Of a stretch of DNA of 64,000 nucleotides, positions 25,089-33,221 are shown piece by piece (the first letter of the stretch is position 1; each line of letters begins with the position of its first letter). Below the pieces are notes generated by a model that searched no databases, was not told where the DNA came from, and worked only from the letters and a program-made list of their open reading frames with translations. The translations under genes were made by a program, and so were the position numbers. Origin of the DNA: Pseudomonadales bacterium (GTDB taxonomy: Bacteria; Pseudomonadota; Gammaproteobacteria; Pseudomonadales; Pseudohongiellaceae); contig JAJEGU010000036.1 in the NCBI GenBank assembly GCA_022819645.1, forward strand, positions 36,595 to 100,594, in the 5' to 3' direction.

Positions 25089-27266
25089 ATGCGAGTTCAT
25101 TCCAGATCCGGGCCGGGGCCGCTGGGCCTGCTGCCGCTGGCCGTTTTGCTTGCGTCCTGCGCCGGCGTAACCGACAGCGGCGGCGCGGGCGCAAACCAAC
25201 CCGCGACGCCCGCCCAGGCCGCCCAGCCGGAAGCCGCCCCCTCCGAGCCAGGGTCGCCCGGCCCGGACGCCATAACCGCGGCCCAGGCCGCGGCCGCGGC
25301 CGCCCAGCTTGAGCTGATCGATGAAATCAATCGCGACGGCTCGCTTCTTTCCGGCGGCGGCGGCGCGGATATCGCCCCGGAGCCGGTCAGCGTCGTCGGC
25401 GACGACGTGGTGGAACTCAATTACGAGGAGGCGGACCTGCGAATCGTGCTCGAGGAACTCGCCGAAGCGCTGGATATCTCCCTGGTCATCGACCCGACCA
25501 TCAACCGGACCGTGAGCCTGCGCACGGCCGAGGAACGGCCCCTGGCCCGGGAAGACATCTGGCCCCTGATGCGCCTGCTGACCCGGGACGCCGGGGTGGT
25601 CATCAACCGGGTCGGCAATGTCTACAACGTGCGTCAGGTAAGCGCGCCCGCGCCCACCGAGTTCACCACGCCGGACAGCCTCGGCGGCAGCGGCGCCGCG
25701 CGCATCATGCAGGTGACGCCGCTGGTCTACGTCTCGGCGGAGGCCGCCATCGAAGTCATCCGCCCGCTATTGCAGAACGAAGCCGACGTCCGGCAGTTTA
25801 CCGTCAACAATACCCTGGCGATCAGCGCCGGCCCGGAAGAACTTCAGCGCATCAACCAGTTGCTGTTACTCGTGGACGCCGACCCCTTTCTCAACCAGGG
25901 CATCCGCATTTATCCGCTGGAGAACGCCAATGCCATTGAAGTGGCCGAGGAACTCGCGGAAATCCTGCTTTTGATCGAAGGCGAGAATCCTTCCTACCAG
26001 GTCCGCGGCATCGGCCGCATCAATGCCCTGCTCGTCACCGCCCCGGCCACCCGGGGCTTCGACGAAGTCAGCCGCTGGGTGGCGATTCTCGACGCCGAAA
26101 GCCAGCAGCAGGTGGAGCAATTGTTCATGTACCGGGTCAAGAACCTGCCGGCGGTGGAGCTTGCGGGAACCCTCAGCCAGGTATTCGAGGAAGACGAGGA
26201 ACCCTTGCTGCCCGGTCTGCAGGCGGAAGACGACCTGGCCGACATCGAAGAGCAGGTGAACCTGGACCTGGTGGACAACTCGGAAGACCAGAACGGCGAA
26301 GGCGACGCCGGGGCCGCCACGCCCGCGGCCGCGGAAAGTGGAACCTCCACGGGGGTTTCCGCCAATCTGCAAGTGCGGATCGTCGCCGACGAGGCCACCA
26401 ACAGCCTGCTGATCCGGGCCAGCGCCAGGGACTACCGGCAGTTGCTCACCACCATCAGCCAGCTCGACGTGGCGCCGCTGCAAGTCATGGTGAATGCCGT
26501 CATCGCCCAGGTGACCCTCAACGACGAGACTCGCTTTGGCGTCGACTGGAGCCGGGTCGCCCGGGACGCCGAACTGATGCCGCTGGAAAACACCGCGGAG
26601 ACCGGTTTCGTGCCCACCCTGAACGGACTCATGTTCACCCGCAGTTTCCTCGACGGCGCGGCCCGGGTGGAAGCCACCCTGGAGGCCATCGCCCAGAACA
26701 ACGAGGTGCGCCTGCTCGCCCGGCCGTCGCTGCTCGTGACCAACAATCAGGAAGGCGAAATCCAGATCGGCGCCGAAGTGCCCATCGAGGCGGGGCAGTC
26801 CATCACCACCGGCGGCCTCTCCACCACCAATATCCAGTACCGGCCCACGGGAATCGAGCTGTACATCACGCCCCAGATCAACGAGGACGGCGTGGTGACC
26901 CTGACCATTCGCCAGGTGCTCTCCTCGGTGGACAACGCGGCGTCCGGGGTCAACAACAACCCGGTGTTCAACAATCAGGAAATCAGCACCACCGTGGTGG
27001 TGAACAACGGCGAGAACATCGTTCTCGGCGGCCTGATCCAGAGCGACAACGAGAACCTCAATCGCGGCGTTCCCCTGCTCAACCAGGTTCCCGTGCTGGG
27101 CAGCCTGTTTTCCTACCGGCAACTGCGCGTCGAGCGGCGCGAGTTGTTCATCGTGCTGCGGCCGGAAATCATCAACCTCAACCCCGAGGGCGGAGGTGTA
27201 CAATACTCCGACATCCTCAATCGTTTCGAACTCGTCTCCCAGTTGTTCGAGGAGGAGGAAATGTGA
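25089..27266 (+). CDS. gspD: Type II secretion secretin GspD, with lipoprotein signal
   Basis: 725 residues from ATG 25089 (AGGGAG upstream). The N terminus ends in LLPLAVLLASC, a proper lipobox, so this secretin is probably lipidated and may reach the outer membrane without a GspS pilotin, as described for HxcQ of Pseudomonas. An A/P/G-rich linker precedes the N0-N3 domains (VELNYEEADLRIVLEELAEAL; INALLVTAPATRGFDEV). A roughly 45-residue acidic insert (about 380-425) lies in N3. The C-terminal pore has VPIEAGQSITTGG and the secretin signature VPLLNQVPVLGSLFSYR. It forms the outer-membrane gate of the system. Confidence 0.95.
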   Translation: MRVHSRSGPGPLGLLPLAVLLASCAGVTDSGGAGANQPATPAQAAQPEAAPSEPGSPGPDAITAAQAAAAAAQLELIDEINRDGSLLSGGGGADIAPEPVSVVGDDVVELNYEEADLRIVLEELAEALDISLVIDPTINRTVSLRTAEERPLAREDIWPLMRLLTRDAGVVINRVGNVYNVRQVSAPAPTEFTTPDSLGGSGAARIMQVTPLVYVSAEAAIEVIRPLLQNEADVRQFTVNNTLAISAGPEELQRINQLLLLVDADPFLNQGIRIYPLENANAIEVAEELAEILLLIEGENPSYQVRGIGRINALLVTAPATRGFDEVSRWVAILDAESQQQVEQLFMYRVKNLPAVELAGTLSQVFEEDEEPLLPGLQAEDDLADIEEQVNLDLVDNSEDQNGEGDAGAATPAAAESGTSTGVSANLQVRIVADEATNSLLIRASARDYRQLLTTISQLDVAPLQVMVNAVIAQVTLNDETRFGVDWSRVARDAELMPLENTAETGFVPTLNGLMFTRSFLDGAARVEATLEAIAQNNEVRLLARPSLLVTNNQEGEIQIGAEVPIEAGQSITTGGLSTTNIQYRPTGIELYITPQINEDGVVTLTIRQVLSSVDNAASGVNNNPVFNNQEISTTVVVNNGENIVLGGLIQSDNENLNRGVPLLNQVPVLGSLFSYRQLRVERRELFIVLRPEIINLNPEGGGVQYSDILNRFELVSQLFEEEEM

Positions 27267-27307
27267 GCAGGCCAACACGGTTCCGACAAGCGACAGGAGA
27301 GCGAATC

Positions 27308-27721
27308 ATGAATACGTCCAATCCGGGAATGCGGTCCTCCGGCTTCACCCTGATCGAGATTCTGGTGGTGATGGCAATCATCGCCATGCTCGCGGTGCTG
27401 GTGGCGCCGAACATCTTCAATCAGCAGGCGGGCGCCATGCGCGACGCCGCCACCGCGGAAATCTCCACCCTGTCCGCGGCGCTGGACATGTACCGCCTCG
27501 ACGTCGGCCGCTATCCCGACTCGCTCGACGGCCTGATGCGGAACGACTCCGACCGCGCCGCCTGGAACGGACCCTATCTGCGCGGCTCGGAACTGCCCGA
27601 CGACCCCTGGGACAACCCCTATGTCTACGAGCCCGACGACAACAGTTTCAGCCTGTACTCCCTCGGCGCCGACGGCTCCCAGGGCGGCGAGGGCAATGAC
27701 GCCGATATCGGCCGGGAATGA
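27308..27721 (+). CDS. gspG: Major pseudopilin GspG
   Basis: 137 residues from ATG 27308, with ACAGGAGAG 6 bases upstream. Leader MNTSNPGMRSSG is cut before F; the mature N terminus FTLIEILVVMAIIAMLAVLVAPN has the conserved Glu at position 5. The C-terminal WNGPYLRGSELPDDPWDNPYVYE and LGADGSQGGEGNDADI are the GspG calcium-binding region. It polymerises into the pseudopilus that pushes substrates through GspD. The prepilin peptidase gene (gspO/pilD) is not in this window. Confidence 0.96.
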   Translation: MNTSNPGMRSSGFTLIEILVVMAIIAMLAVLVAPNIFNQQAGAMRDAATAEISTLSAALDMYRLDVGRYPDSLDGLMRNDSDRAAWNGPYLRGSELPDDPWDNPYVYEPDDNSFSLYSLGADGSQGGEGNDADIGRE

Positions 27722-27725
27722 GCTT

Positions 27726-28274
27726 TTGTTGACGAAAAATTCCTTCCCTGGAATTTTTCATGGACGCAAAACAAGAGCGTGGTTTTGTCTTGCTCGTTTT
27801 CACCGGGCGGATCAGGATGGATTCACGCTGCTTGAATTCCTGCTGGTGTTGACGATTATCGGGCTGGCGGGGGCGTTTATTGTGCCGCGGCTGGGCGATC
27901 TCGACACCCGGGGATTCAATGTCGAGGTGCGGGAAGCAACCAACCTGCTCAACCAGGCCCGGCGCAACGCCATCGTCAGCGGCAATCCCGCCACGGTGAG
28001 CTTTCTGCCGGAGTCCGAAGACGAGCCTTTGGACTACCGTGTTCCGGTATTCAGCGCCGGCGTGTTCGAAGCGCGCGATATCGAACTGCATTTTCTCGAC
28101 AGCGCCGGCCAGCGGGAAACCGTGGAGGAACCGCTGGAAGTCACCTTTTTCCCGGAAGGCGGCAGCACCGGCGGCGCCTTGCTGCTGCTGCGCGGCGACC
28201 GTAGCGCAAGCATCGAAATCAATCCGGTCACCGGCCGCATGGAAACCGCCTACGATGAAGAGCCCACGCGCTGA
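27726..28274 (+). CDS. gspH: Minor pseudopilin GspH with unusually long leader
   Basis: The mature part starts at FTLLEFLLVLTIIGLAGAFIVPR after DG, with Glu5 present, and the body fits GspH. The only in-frame starts after the gspG stop are TTG 27726 and TTG 27729, giving a leader of about 30 residues. Most of that leader (TKNSFPGIFHGRKTRAWFCL) is encoded by a copy of the paired-hairpin repeat (family C) found also at 48773-48832. The annotated start is therefore tentative; initiation on a non-standard codon nearer the mature part is possible. The weak start and hairpins would keep this minor pilin below GspG. Confidence 0.75.
   Translation: MLTKNSFPGIFHGRKTRAWFCLARFHRADQDGFTLLEFLLVLTIIGLAGAFIVPRLGDLDTRGFNVEVREATNLLNQARRNAIVSGNPATVSFLPESEDEPLDYRVPVFSAGVFEARDIELHFLDSAGQRETVEEPLEVTFFPEGGSTGGALLLLRGDRSASIEINPVTGRMETAYDEEPTR
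27734..27793. repeat. Paired-hairpin repeat (family C) inside the gspH 5' end
   Basis: GAAAAATTCC-TTCCCT-GGAATTTTTC (27734-27759) is a perfect 10-bp stem; a second imperfect stem uses GCAAAACAA and TTGTCTTGC (27766-27793). Read on the minus strand, the block aligns with the copy at 48773-48832 (AAAACCACGCTTTTGTTTTG versus AAAACCACGCTCTTGTTTTG). It lies between gspG and the mature gspH sequence. Confidence 0.8.
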
Positions 28275-28635
28275 AAGCGGCTTCACCCTGCTTGAGGTAA
28301 TCGTCGCCCTGGCGATCGCCGGTTTTGTGCTCGGCAGCCTGTTCAGCCTGCTCGGGGCGAGCAAGCAATTGTCCCTGCGCTCCAGCGAGGGGCTGCGGGA
28401 ATCCGCCGAACTGCGCGCCGCGGTGAATTTCGCCCTGCTTGAGAACGAGTACAACGAGGTGGCGCCGGTGCTGGAGAGCGAGCGCTATGTGATCCGCGCC
28501 GGGGAATTGCTGGAAGACCCCATCCGCAAGACCATCGGCACCACCCAGGCCCTGCAGGCTTTCGAAATCGAAGACCGGGAGCGCGACCGCATCATCCCCG
28601 GCACCCGCTGGGTCCGGCTGCTGCTGCCGCGTTAG
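28255..28635 (+). CDS. gspI: Minor pseudopilin GspI
   Basis: 126 residues from ATG 28255, overlapping the end of gspH by 20 bp. The leader MKSPRAESG precedes FTLLEVIVALAIAGFVLGSL with Glu5. The rest matches the short GspI family, which forms the tip complex with GspJ and GspK that primes pseudopilus assembly. The C-terminal WVRLLLPR ends 11 bp before the candidate gspJ ATG. Confidence 0.9.
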   Translation: MKSPRAESGFTLLEVIVALAIAGFVLGSLFSLLGASKQLSLRSSEGLRESAELRAAVNFALLENEYNEVAPVLESERYVIRAGELLEDPIRKTIGTTQALQAFEIEDRERDRIIPGTRWVRLLLPR

Positions 28636-28646
28636 GAAGTAAAGTC

Positions 28647-29474
28647 ATGGGACACCCATCGGAAACACTTTCATTCCCCGCGGAGCAAAGCCCCCACCCT
28701 GTCATTCTGCGCGGAGCGAAGCGCAGTCGCAGAATCTCATGCAGCAGTCTCCCAGGGAGATTCTGCGACTGCGCACAGAATGACAAGTGTTTGAGGCGCA
28801 GGGGAAGCATACAATTTCATCGCGTCAATGGGGGTTTCACTCTGATCGAGGTTCTGCTCGCACTTGCGTTGACCGCCACCTTGCTCGCGCTGTTGTCCGC
28901 GGCGGTTTTTCTGGTGGCCTCGGACTGGAATCGGGATTCGGACCGGCTCGACGGCGATCTCGAGAATTCCCTGGCGCTGCTGCAGATCGACCGCGCCCTG
29001 CACGGCGCCTTCCCGCATTCCTGGCTCGACGAGGAATCCCTGACCCGGCTGGTGTACTTCAGCGGCGAGAGCGAGGCGCTGAGCTGGGTGTCGACGGTTT
29101 CCCCCCAGCAGCGGCCCGGGCTCGCGGCCTGGCAGTTGTACAACGACGAGGAACAGGGCGTGGCGCTGAAACTCGCGCCGGCCTTCACCGACCATCCCGA
29201 GGAGCGTTTCGAAGAGGCCGAAGCCTCCCTGCTGCTGCCCGGCTACCGCGCCGACTTTCAGTACCTCTACACCGAACTCGACGAAAGCCGGCAGTGGATC
29301 GACGAATGGCATGGCGAAGAGCGCCAGGAACTGCCCCTGGCGGTGCATATCCTGTTCGAGCCGCTGGACGAAGCCGGGGACCAGGACGAGCCGCTGGAAA
29401 TCCTGGCGCGGATCCGCAATTCGCGGCATCGCTCGATCCAGCCCAATGTGGGCCTGCAAGGGCTGCTGCAATGA
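28647..29474 (+). CDS. gspJ: Minor pseudopilin GspJ carrying a repeat-derived N-terminal extension
   Basis: ATG 28647 has a good ribosome site (AGGAAGTAAAG) and gives 275 residues, but the mature pilin only begins at FTLIEVLLALALTATLLALL, about 60 residues in. The leader between them is translated from the palindromic repeat at 28700-28785 (it reads ILRGAKRSRRISCS...GRFCDCAQNDK). Alternatively TTG 28791, after the repeat, gives a normal 15-residue leader (LRRRGSIQFHRVNGG). Glu5 is present and the body fits GspJ. Either the cell makes a prepilin with an outsized leader or starts at the TTG. Confidence 0.85.
   Translation: MGHPSETLSFPAEQSPHPVILRGAKRSRRISCSSLPGRFCDCAQNDKCLRRRGSIQFHRVNGGFTLIEVLLALALTATLLALLSAAVFLVASDWNRDSDRLDGDLENSLALLQIDRALHGAFPHSWLDEESLTRLVYFSGESEALSWVSTVSPQQRPGLAAWQLYNDEEQGVALKLAPAFTDHPEERFEEAEASLLLPGYRADFQYLYTELDESRQWIDEWHGEERQELPLAVHILFEPLDEAGDQDEPLEILARIRNSRHRSIQPNVGLQGLLQ
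28700..28785. repeat. Palindromic repeat (family B) within the gspJ 5' region
   Basis: It starts TGTCATTCTGCGC and ends GCGCACAGAATGACA, nearly perfect terminal inverted repeats; inside are CGCAGTCGCAGAATCT and its mirror AGATTCTGCGACTGCG. It is the same family as 18172-18258. It is open in the gspJ frame throughout its length. Confidence 0.8.
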
Positions 29475-30553
29475 GAAGCCTCGCCAGCCAGCGCGGCGCG
29501 GTCATCATTATCGTCCTGTGGACGGCGGTGCTGCTCACGGTGCTCGTCACCGCCATGGCTTCCCGGGCGCGGCTGTCGGCGTCGGCTGCCGTGAACCATC
29601 GCGATGCGAGCCTGGCCTGGGCCGAACTGATGGGCGCCGTGAGCCATGCCGAAATGGAACTCATGCTCGAACGCATGGAACTGCCGGTGGAAGAACCGCT
29701 CGAACTGGCGGAGAACGGCGAGATTCTCACCCCTTCCTACCGTTTCAACGGCAGGGAATTGCAGCCGCAGTACCCCATTGCCGAGGGCCTGGCGGTGCGC
29801 ATCTACGACCATGCCGGCAAGATCAATCTCAACCGGATCAACCGCCAGGACATGCAGACCCTGATCACCCACTGGCTCGGCGGGCTCGACGCCGACCCGG
29901 AGGAAGTGCAGGAACTGCTCGACGCCTGGACCGACTGGACCGACCTCAATGAACTCGAAAGCGTCAACGGCGCCGAGGCGGACTACTACGAAGAGCTGGA
30001 AGAGGGCGGATACACGCCCCGCAACAATCCCGAGCTCGACAGCGTCGACGAGCTGCGCCTGATCCGGGGCTTCGACGAACTGCTGGAAGACGTCAATCTC
30101 GAAGCCGCTTTCACCGTCTACGGCAACGGCCGCAGGCTAAATCTCAATCTCGCCACCCGGGAGGCCATGCGCCTGATACCGGGCCTGAGCGAGGAAAGCA
30201 TCGAAAACCTGATCGCCTTCCGCGAGCGCGAAGACATCAGCAACATGGCCGAAATCGGCGAGATCGTGCCCTTCGAGGATTTGCAGGAACTCGCGCCCTG
30301 GGTGGGCACCAATACCTCGAACATCTACACGCTTTTCGTCTATCCCCGGGCGCAACTCGACCAGGACACGCTCACGCGGCTCGCCGAGGAGGACGAGTTC
30401 TTCAATCCCGACCCGGTCACCCGGGGCTACATGGAGATTCTTGAAATCCGCGGCTACACCAACCCGCCCATCATTTACCACGTGGATCCATACGGCGTTC
30501 TCCCCGATACCGCGCCCGCGAGGGTGGCCGAGGAAGACCTGCTTTTTCGGTGA
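29471..30553 (+). CDS. gspK: Minor pseudopilin GspK
   Basis: 360 residues from ATG 29471, overlapping the gspJ stop (ATGA). Leader MRSLASQRG precedes AVIIIVLWTAVLLTVLVTAM; the absence of Glu5 is normal for GspK. The long periplasmic part has two helix-hairpin-helix-like segments (KINLNRINRQDMQTLITHWL and LNLNLATREAMRLIPGLSEE) typical of the family. It caps the pseudopilus tip. It is the last gene of the cluster; gspC, gspN and gspO are not seen here. Confidence 0.92.
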   Translation: MRSLASQRGAVIIIVLWTAVLLTVLVTAMASRARLSASAAVNHRDASLAWAELMGAVSHAEMELMLERMELPVEEPLELAENGEILTPSYRFNGRELQPQYPIAEGLAVRIYDHAGKINLNRINRQDMQTLITHWLGGLDADPEEVQELLDAWTDWTDLNELESVNGAEADYYEELEEGGYTPRNNPELDSVDELRLIRGFDELLEDVNLEAAFTVYGNGRRLNLNLATREAMRLIPGLSEESIENLIAFREREDISNMAEIGEIVPFEDLQELAPWVGTNTSNIYTLFVYPRAQLDQDTLTRLAEEDEFFNPDPVTRGYMEILEIRGYTNPPIIYHVDPYGVLPDTAPARVAEEDLLFR

Positions 30554-30593
30554 CAATCCTGCAAATCAATTAGCCGAATTCGGGAACCCCCAC

Positions 30594-30772
30594 CGAATCT
30601 GCTTCGCAGATTCGACTCCCCCAAAGGGGGAGTATCCGGTGCCGTGCGCGTGGAGTACTCCCGCTCTGGAGGAGTATTTGGTTCCGCACGTCGAACACCC
30701 CCCTCTGGAGGAGTATTTGGTTCCGCACGTCGAATACTCCCCCTACGGGGGAGTCAAAACCGCGTAGCGGTT
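30594..30772. repeat. Hairpin cluster with a 39-bp tandem repeat between convergent genes
   Basis: Four stems are readable: CGAATCTG/CAGATTCG (30594-30614), ACTCCCCC/GGGGGAGT (30615-30633), ATACTCCCCC-TAC-GGGGGAGT near 30734-30754, and CAAAACCGC/GCGGTTTTG (30755-30775). Between them a 39-bp unit (CTCTGGAGGAGTATTTGG...) occurs at 30664 and 30703, with a diverged copy just before. Lying between the ends of gspK and wzt, it can serve as a two-way terminator. Confidence 0.75.
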
Positions 30773-30796
30773 TTGGTGGGGGCGGTCCGCCGCGAA

Positions 30797-32023
30797 TCAA
30801 TTCTTCGTTTTAACCGACCACTCCGAGGGCATGATCATGGGCCCCACGCCCTTGCTGGGTTCGACCGTCAGCAACTTGCTGAAGCGCGTCTCGTACCAGA
30901 GCAGGCCGGTATCGTCCGAAAGCCCGCCGACGACGTAGTAGCCGCCGACGCGCATGGTCAGATTGCGCACGGTCAGCGAGACGGTGAAGACCTCGCCCTT
31001 GTCGAAGGGCCCGGTTTCGACGCCTTCCGCGTCGATGGTGAGGAAGGAAGCCACCGGCTCCTCGGCGGATTTCATGAAAGCGAAGCCGAAATTGCCCTCG
31101 ACCCCGTCGCGCAGCACCTCGACTTCCATTTCCAGCACCACGTCCTGCAAGGCCTTGAGCGAGGAAAGCTCGTTGCCGTCGAGGTCCTTGACCGCAAGCG
31201 AATTGATGCGGCAGTCCTGGACTTCCACGGTTTCGGACTGCCGTTCCAATTCCCCGGGCAGGTCGTTGCGGATCGTGTTGTAGGACTTCTTGTTGGTGCA
31301 ATAGTCCTCGTAGTGCCCGACCACCTTGTCGCTCGCTCCGATCTCGCGGATGCTGCCCTTGTCGAGCCAGATCGCGTTGTCGCACAACTCCTGCACGTGA
31401 AACATCGAATGGCTGCAGAAGACCATGGTCTTGCGCCGGGCGCGGAAGTCCTGCATGCGTTGCACGCATTTGCGCTGGAAGGCCATGTCGCCCACGGAAA
31501 GCGCCTCGTCGATCACGAGGATGTCGGGCCGCACCATGGTGGCGATGGAGAAGGCAAGGCGCACGAACATGCCCGATGAATATGTGCGCACAGGCCGGTC
31601 GATGAAATAGCCGAGTTCGGAAAACTCGATGATCTCGCTTTCGAGTTCGCGGATGTCGTCGTCCGGGATGCCGAGCAGCGAGGCGTTGAGCCAGATGTTC
31701 TTGCGGCCGCTGAAATCGCGGTGGAAGCCCGCTCCGAGTTCGAGCAGGGCCGCCACCTTGCCGTCGACCTCGATCTGGCCTGAAGTCGGCTGCAAGGTGC
31801 CGACAAGCAATTTCAGCAAGGTCGACTTGCCGGCGCCGTTGTCCCCCACGATGCCGAGGCTCTGGCCGTTGGCGACGGCAAAGGAGATATCGTTCAGCAC
31901 ATGAAACAGCCGATGCCGCGGCCGCCGCAGGATCAGTTCCGCGAGCCGGTCCTGGGGCCGCTCATAGATCCGGAACTCCTTGTTCAGGTTGCTGACGGCG
32001 ATGCGGGGGTGGAGATCGGTCAT
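30797..32023 (-). CDS. wzt: Polysaccharide ABC exporter ATPase, Wzt-like
   Basis: 408 residues from ATG 32023. ATPase domain: Walker A GDNGAGKSTLLKLL, signature YSSGMFVRLAFSIA, Walker B DILVIDEALSVGD, switch His in VFCSHSMFHVQ. The C-terminal about 150 residues (from DCRINSLAVKDLDGNE) form the beta-sandwich that in Wzt proteins of the O-antigen type recognises the capped glycan end. It works with the permease encoded 2 bp upstream to export a lipid-linked polysaccharide. No glycosyltransferase genes are adjacent, so the glycan is unknown. Confidence 0.92.
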   Translation of the reverse strand: MTDLHPRIAVSNLNKEFRIYERPQDRLAELILRRPRHRLFHVLNDISFAVANGQSLGIVGDNGAGKSTLLKLLVGTLQPTSGQIEVDGKVAALLELGAGFHRDFSGRKNIWLNASLLGIPDDDIRELESEIIEFSELGYFIDRPVRTYSSGMFVRLAFSIATMVRPDILVIDEALSVGDMAFQRKCVQRMQDFRARRKTMVFCSHSMFHVQELCDNAIWLDKGSIREIGASDKVVGHYEDYCTNKKSYNTIRNDLPGELERQSETVEVQDCRINSLAVKDLDGNELSSLKALQDVVLEMEVEVLRDGVEGNFGFAFMKSAEEPVASFLTIDAEGVETGPFDKGEVFTVSLTVRNLTMRVGGYYVVGGLSDDTGLLWYETRFSKLLTVEPSKGVGPMIMPSEWSVKTKN

Positions 32024-32025
32024 GG

Positions 32026-32829
32026 CTACAACACATCCCCGAAAGCATGCCGGATGCGCATGAACAGCCAGCCGCCGAGCAGCCAGGAAACCAGCGCCGA
32101 GCCGGCGGCAATGCCGAGTTGCAGGTGCGAGAAGCTGCCGAGCAGGATGATTTCCCGATACAGGTTGATGAAGCTGTGCATGGGATTGAACAGGTACAGC
32201 GTGCGCAAGGCCTCGTTTTCGATCATGGCGATCGGATAGATGATCGGCGTGAGGAAGAACCACAAGGTCACGCCGAGCGAAACGATCTGCTGCAGGTCGC
32301 GCAGGAACACGCAAAGCGCCGACAGCACCGCCACCAGGCCCATGGTGAAGAGAAATTGCAGCGCGAACACGAGCGGCAGCAGCAGCCAGGTCCAGGACAA
32401 ATGGCCGGTGACGGCCATGTAGAGCAGCAACAGGCCGAAGCCGATGCCATGGGTCAGATAGGGCACCAGGGCGCCAACCACCGGGACAATCTGCACCGGA
32501 AACACGACCTTTGTGATCAGCGGCGCCTTTTCGAGCAGCATATTGGTCGATTTACTCACGGCTTCGGCGCAGGCGAACCAGGGCAGGTAGCCGATCATGA
32601 GAAAAATGACGAATTGCGTCTGGCCGAAATCAGCCACTTCCCGCAACTGGAATACATAGCTGAAAACAAAGGAATACATCAGGATATGAATGACCGGCGT
32701 GATGAACAGCCAGAACGCGCCGGCGGCCGCGGCGCTGAATTGCCCGAAGAAATCCTGCCACACGAAATGCTGGAACAGCCTGCGGTTACGGGCCGGCGTG
32801 GCTACCCATTGGCCTATCAATGTAAGCAT
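32026..32829 (-). CDS. wzm: Polysaccharide ABC exporter permease, Wzm-like
   Basis: 267 residues from ATG 32829; an in-frame TTG at 32880 would add 17 residues. Six membrane helices of ABC-2 type are visible (AFWLFITPVIHILMYSFVFSYVF; FVIFLMIGYLPWFACAEA; WFFLTPIIYPIAMI; LGIAAGSALVSWLLGGWLFM), with an amphipathic start (HFVWQDFFGQFS) like Wzm and TagG. It pairs with the downstream Wzt-like ATPase as one operon. Confidence 0.9.
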   Translation of the reverse strand: MLTLIGQWVATPARNRRLFQHFVWQDFFGQFSAAAAGAFWLFITPVIHILMYSFVFSYVFQLREVADFGQTQFVIFLMIGYLPWFACAEAVSKSTNMLLEKAPLITKVVFPVQIVPVVGALVPYLTHGIGFGLLLLYMAVTGHLSWTWLLLPLVFALQFLFTMGLVAVLSALCVFLRDLQQIVSLGVTLWFFLTPIIYPIAMIENEALRTLYLFNPMHSFINLYREIILLGSFSHLQLGIAAGSALVSWLLGGWLFMRIRHAFGDVL

Positions 32830-32931
32830 TTCCAGACTTGCGCGACGCCCCGCCAGGGGGCATCCGCCCCGGTTCGGCAAATTTAACCATGATTAACCGG
32901 TCGGCGCAGCCGGCAACAAATGCAGCTTCAG

Positions 32932-32985
32932 GTCATTCCGCGCGAAGCGAAGCGCAGTCGCGGAATCTCTTTGGGAATTCTGTGT
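32932..32985. repeat. Shortened family B palindromic repeat
   Basis: GGTCATTCCGCGCGAAGCGA with AGCGCAGTCGCGGAATCT matches the left half of the repeats at 18172 and 28700; the right end (GAATTCTGTGTGAGG) is degenerate. It lies between the divergent wzm and cytochrome c4 genes. The remaining 32986-33141 shows no gene. Confidence 0.65.
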
Positions 32986-33141
32986 GAGGGTGCATGCCTT
33001 CCCTGGCGCGGCTACAGTGGTTTCGCCAAACCCCAGCCTCGCCATCCCAGCCGCCGAGAATTGCTGGAAAGCGGCGGGATTACTGGACCTGGAAAACGGA
33101 CTGTGGTCCGGCGAACAATGGAGCGCTTTCGGGAATCAGGC

Positions 33142-33147
33142 TATAAT
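33142..33147 (+). promoter_or_regulatory. Probable -10 box for the cytochrome c4 gene
   Basis: A perfect TATAAT in an otherwise GC-rich stretch, 75 bp upstream of the ATG. No good -35 hexamer stands at 16-18 bp, so this is a moderate call. Confidence 0.45.
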
Positions 33148-33221
33148 CCGCTCCCACCCGGCCAGCGGCAGTACCGCGCCGGCGCCGAATGCACCAATGC
33201 TGATCCAGCGGGATGGAGGAA

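Noticed and set aside
28787..30553. A single 588-codon reading frame covering gspJ and gspK
   Set aside because: The first part is a frame-shifted reading of gspJ (Arg/Ala/Gly rich); gspK begins at the ATGA overlap at 29471.
30664..30741. CRISPR-like array
   Set aside because: Only two good 39-bp units follow each other without unique spacers, and no cas genes are present.
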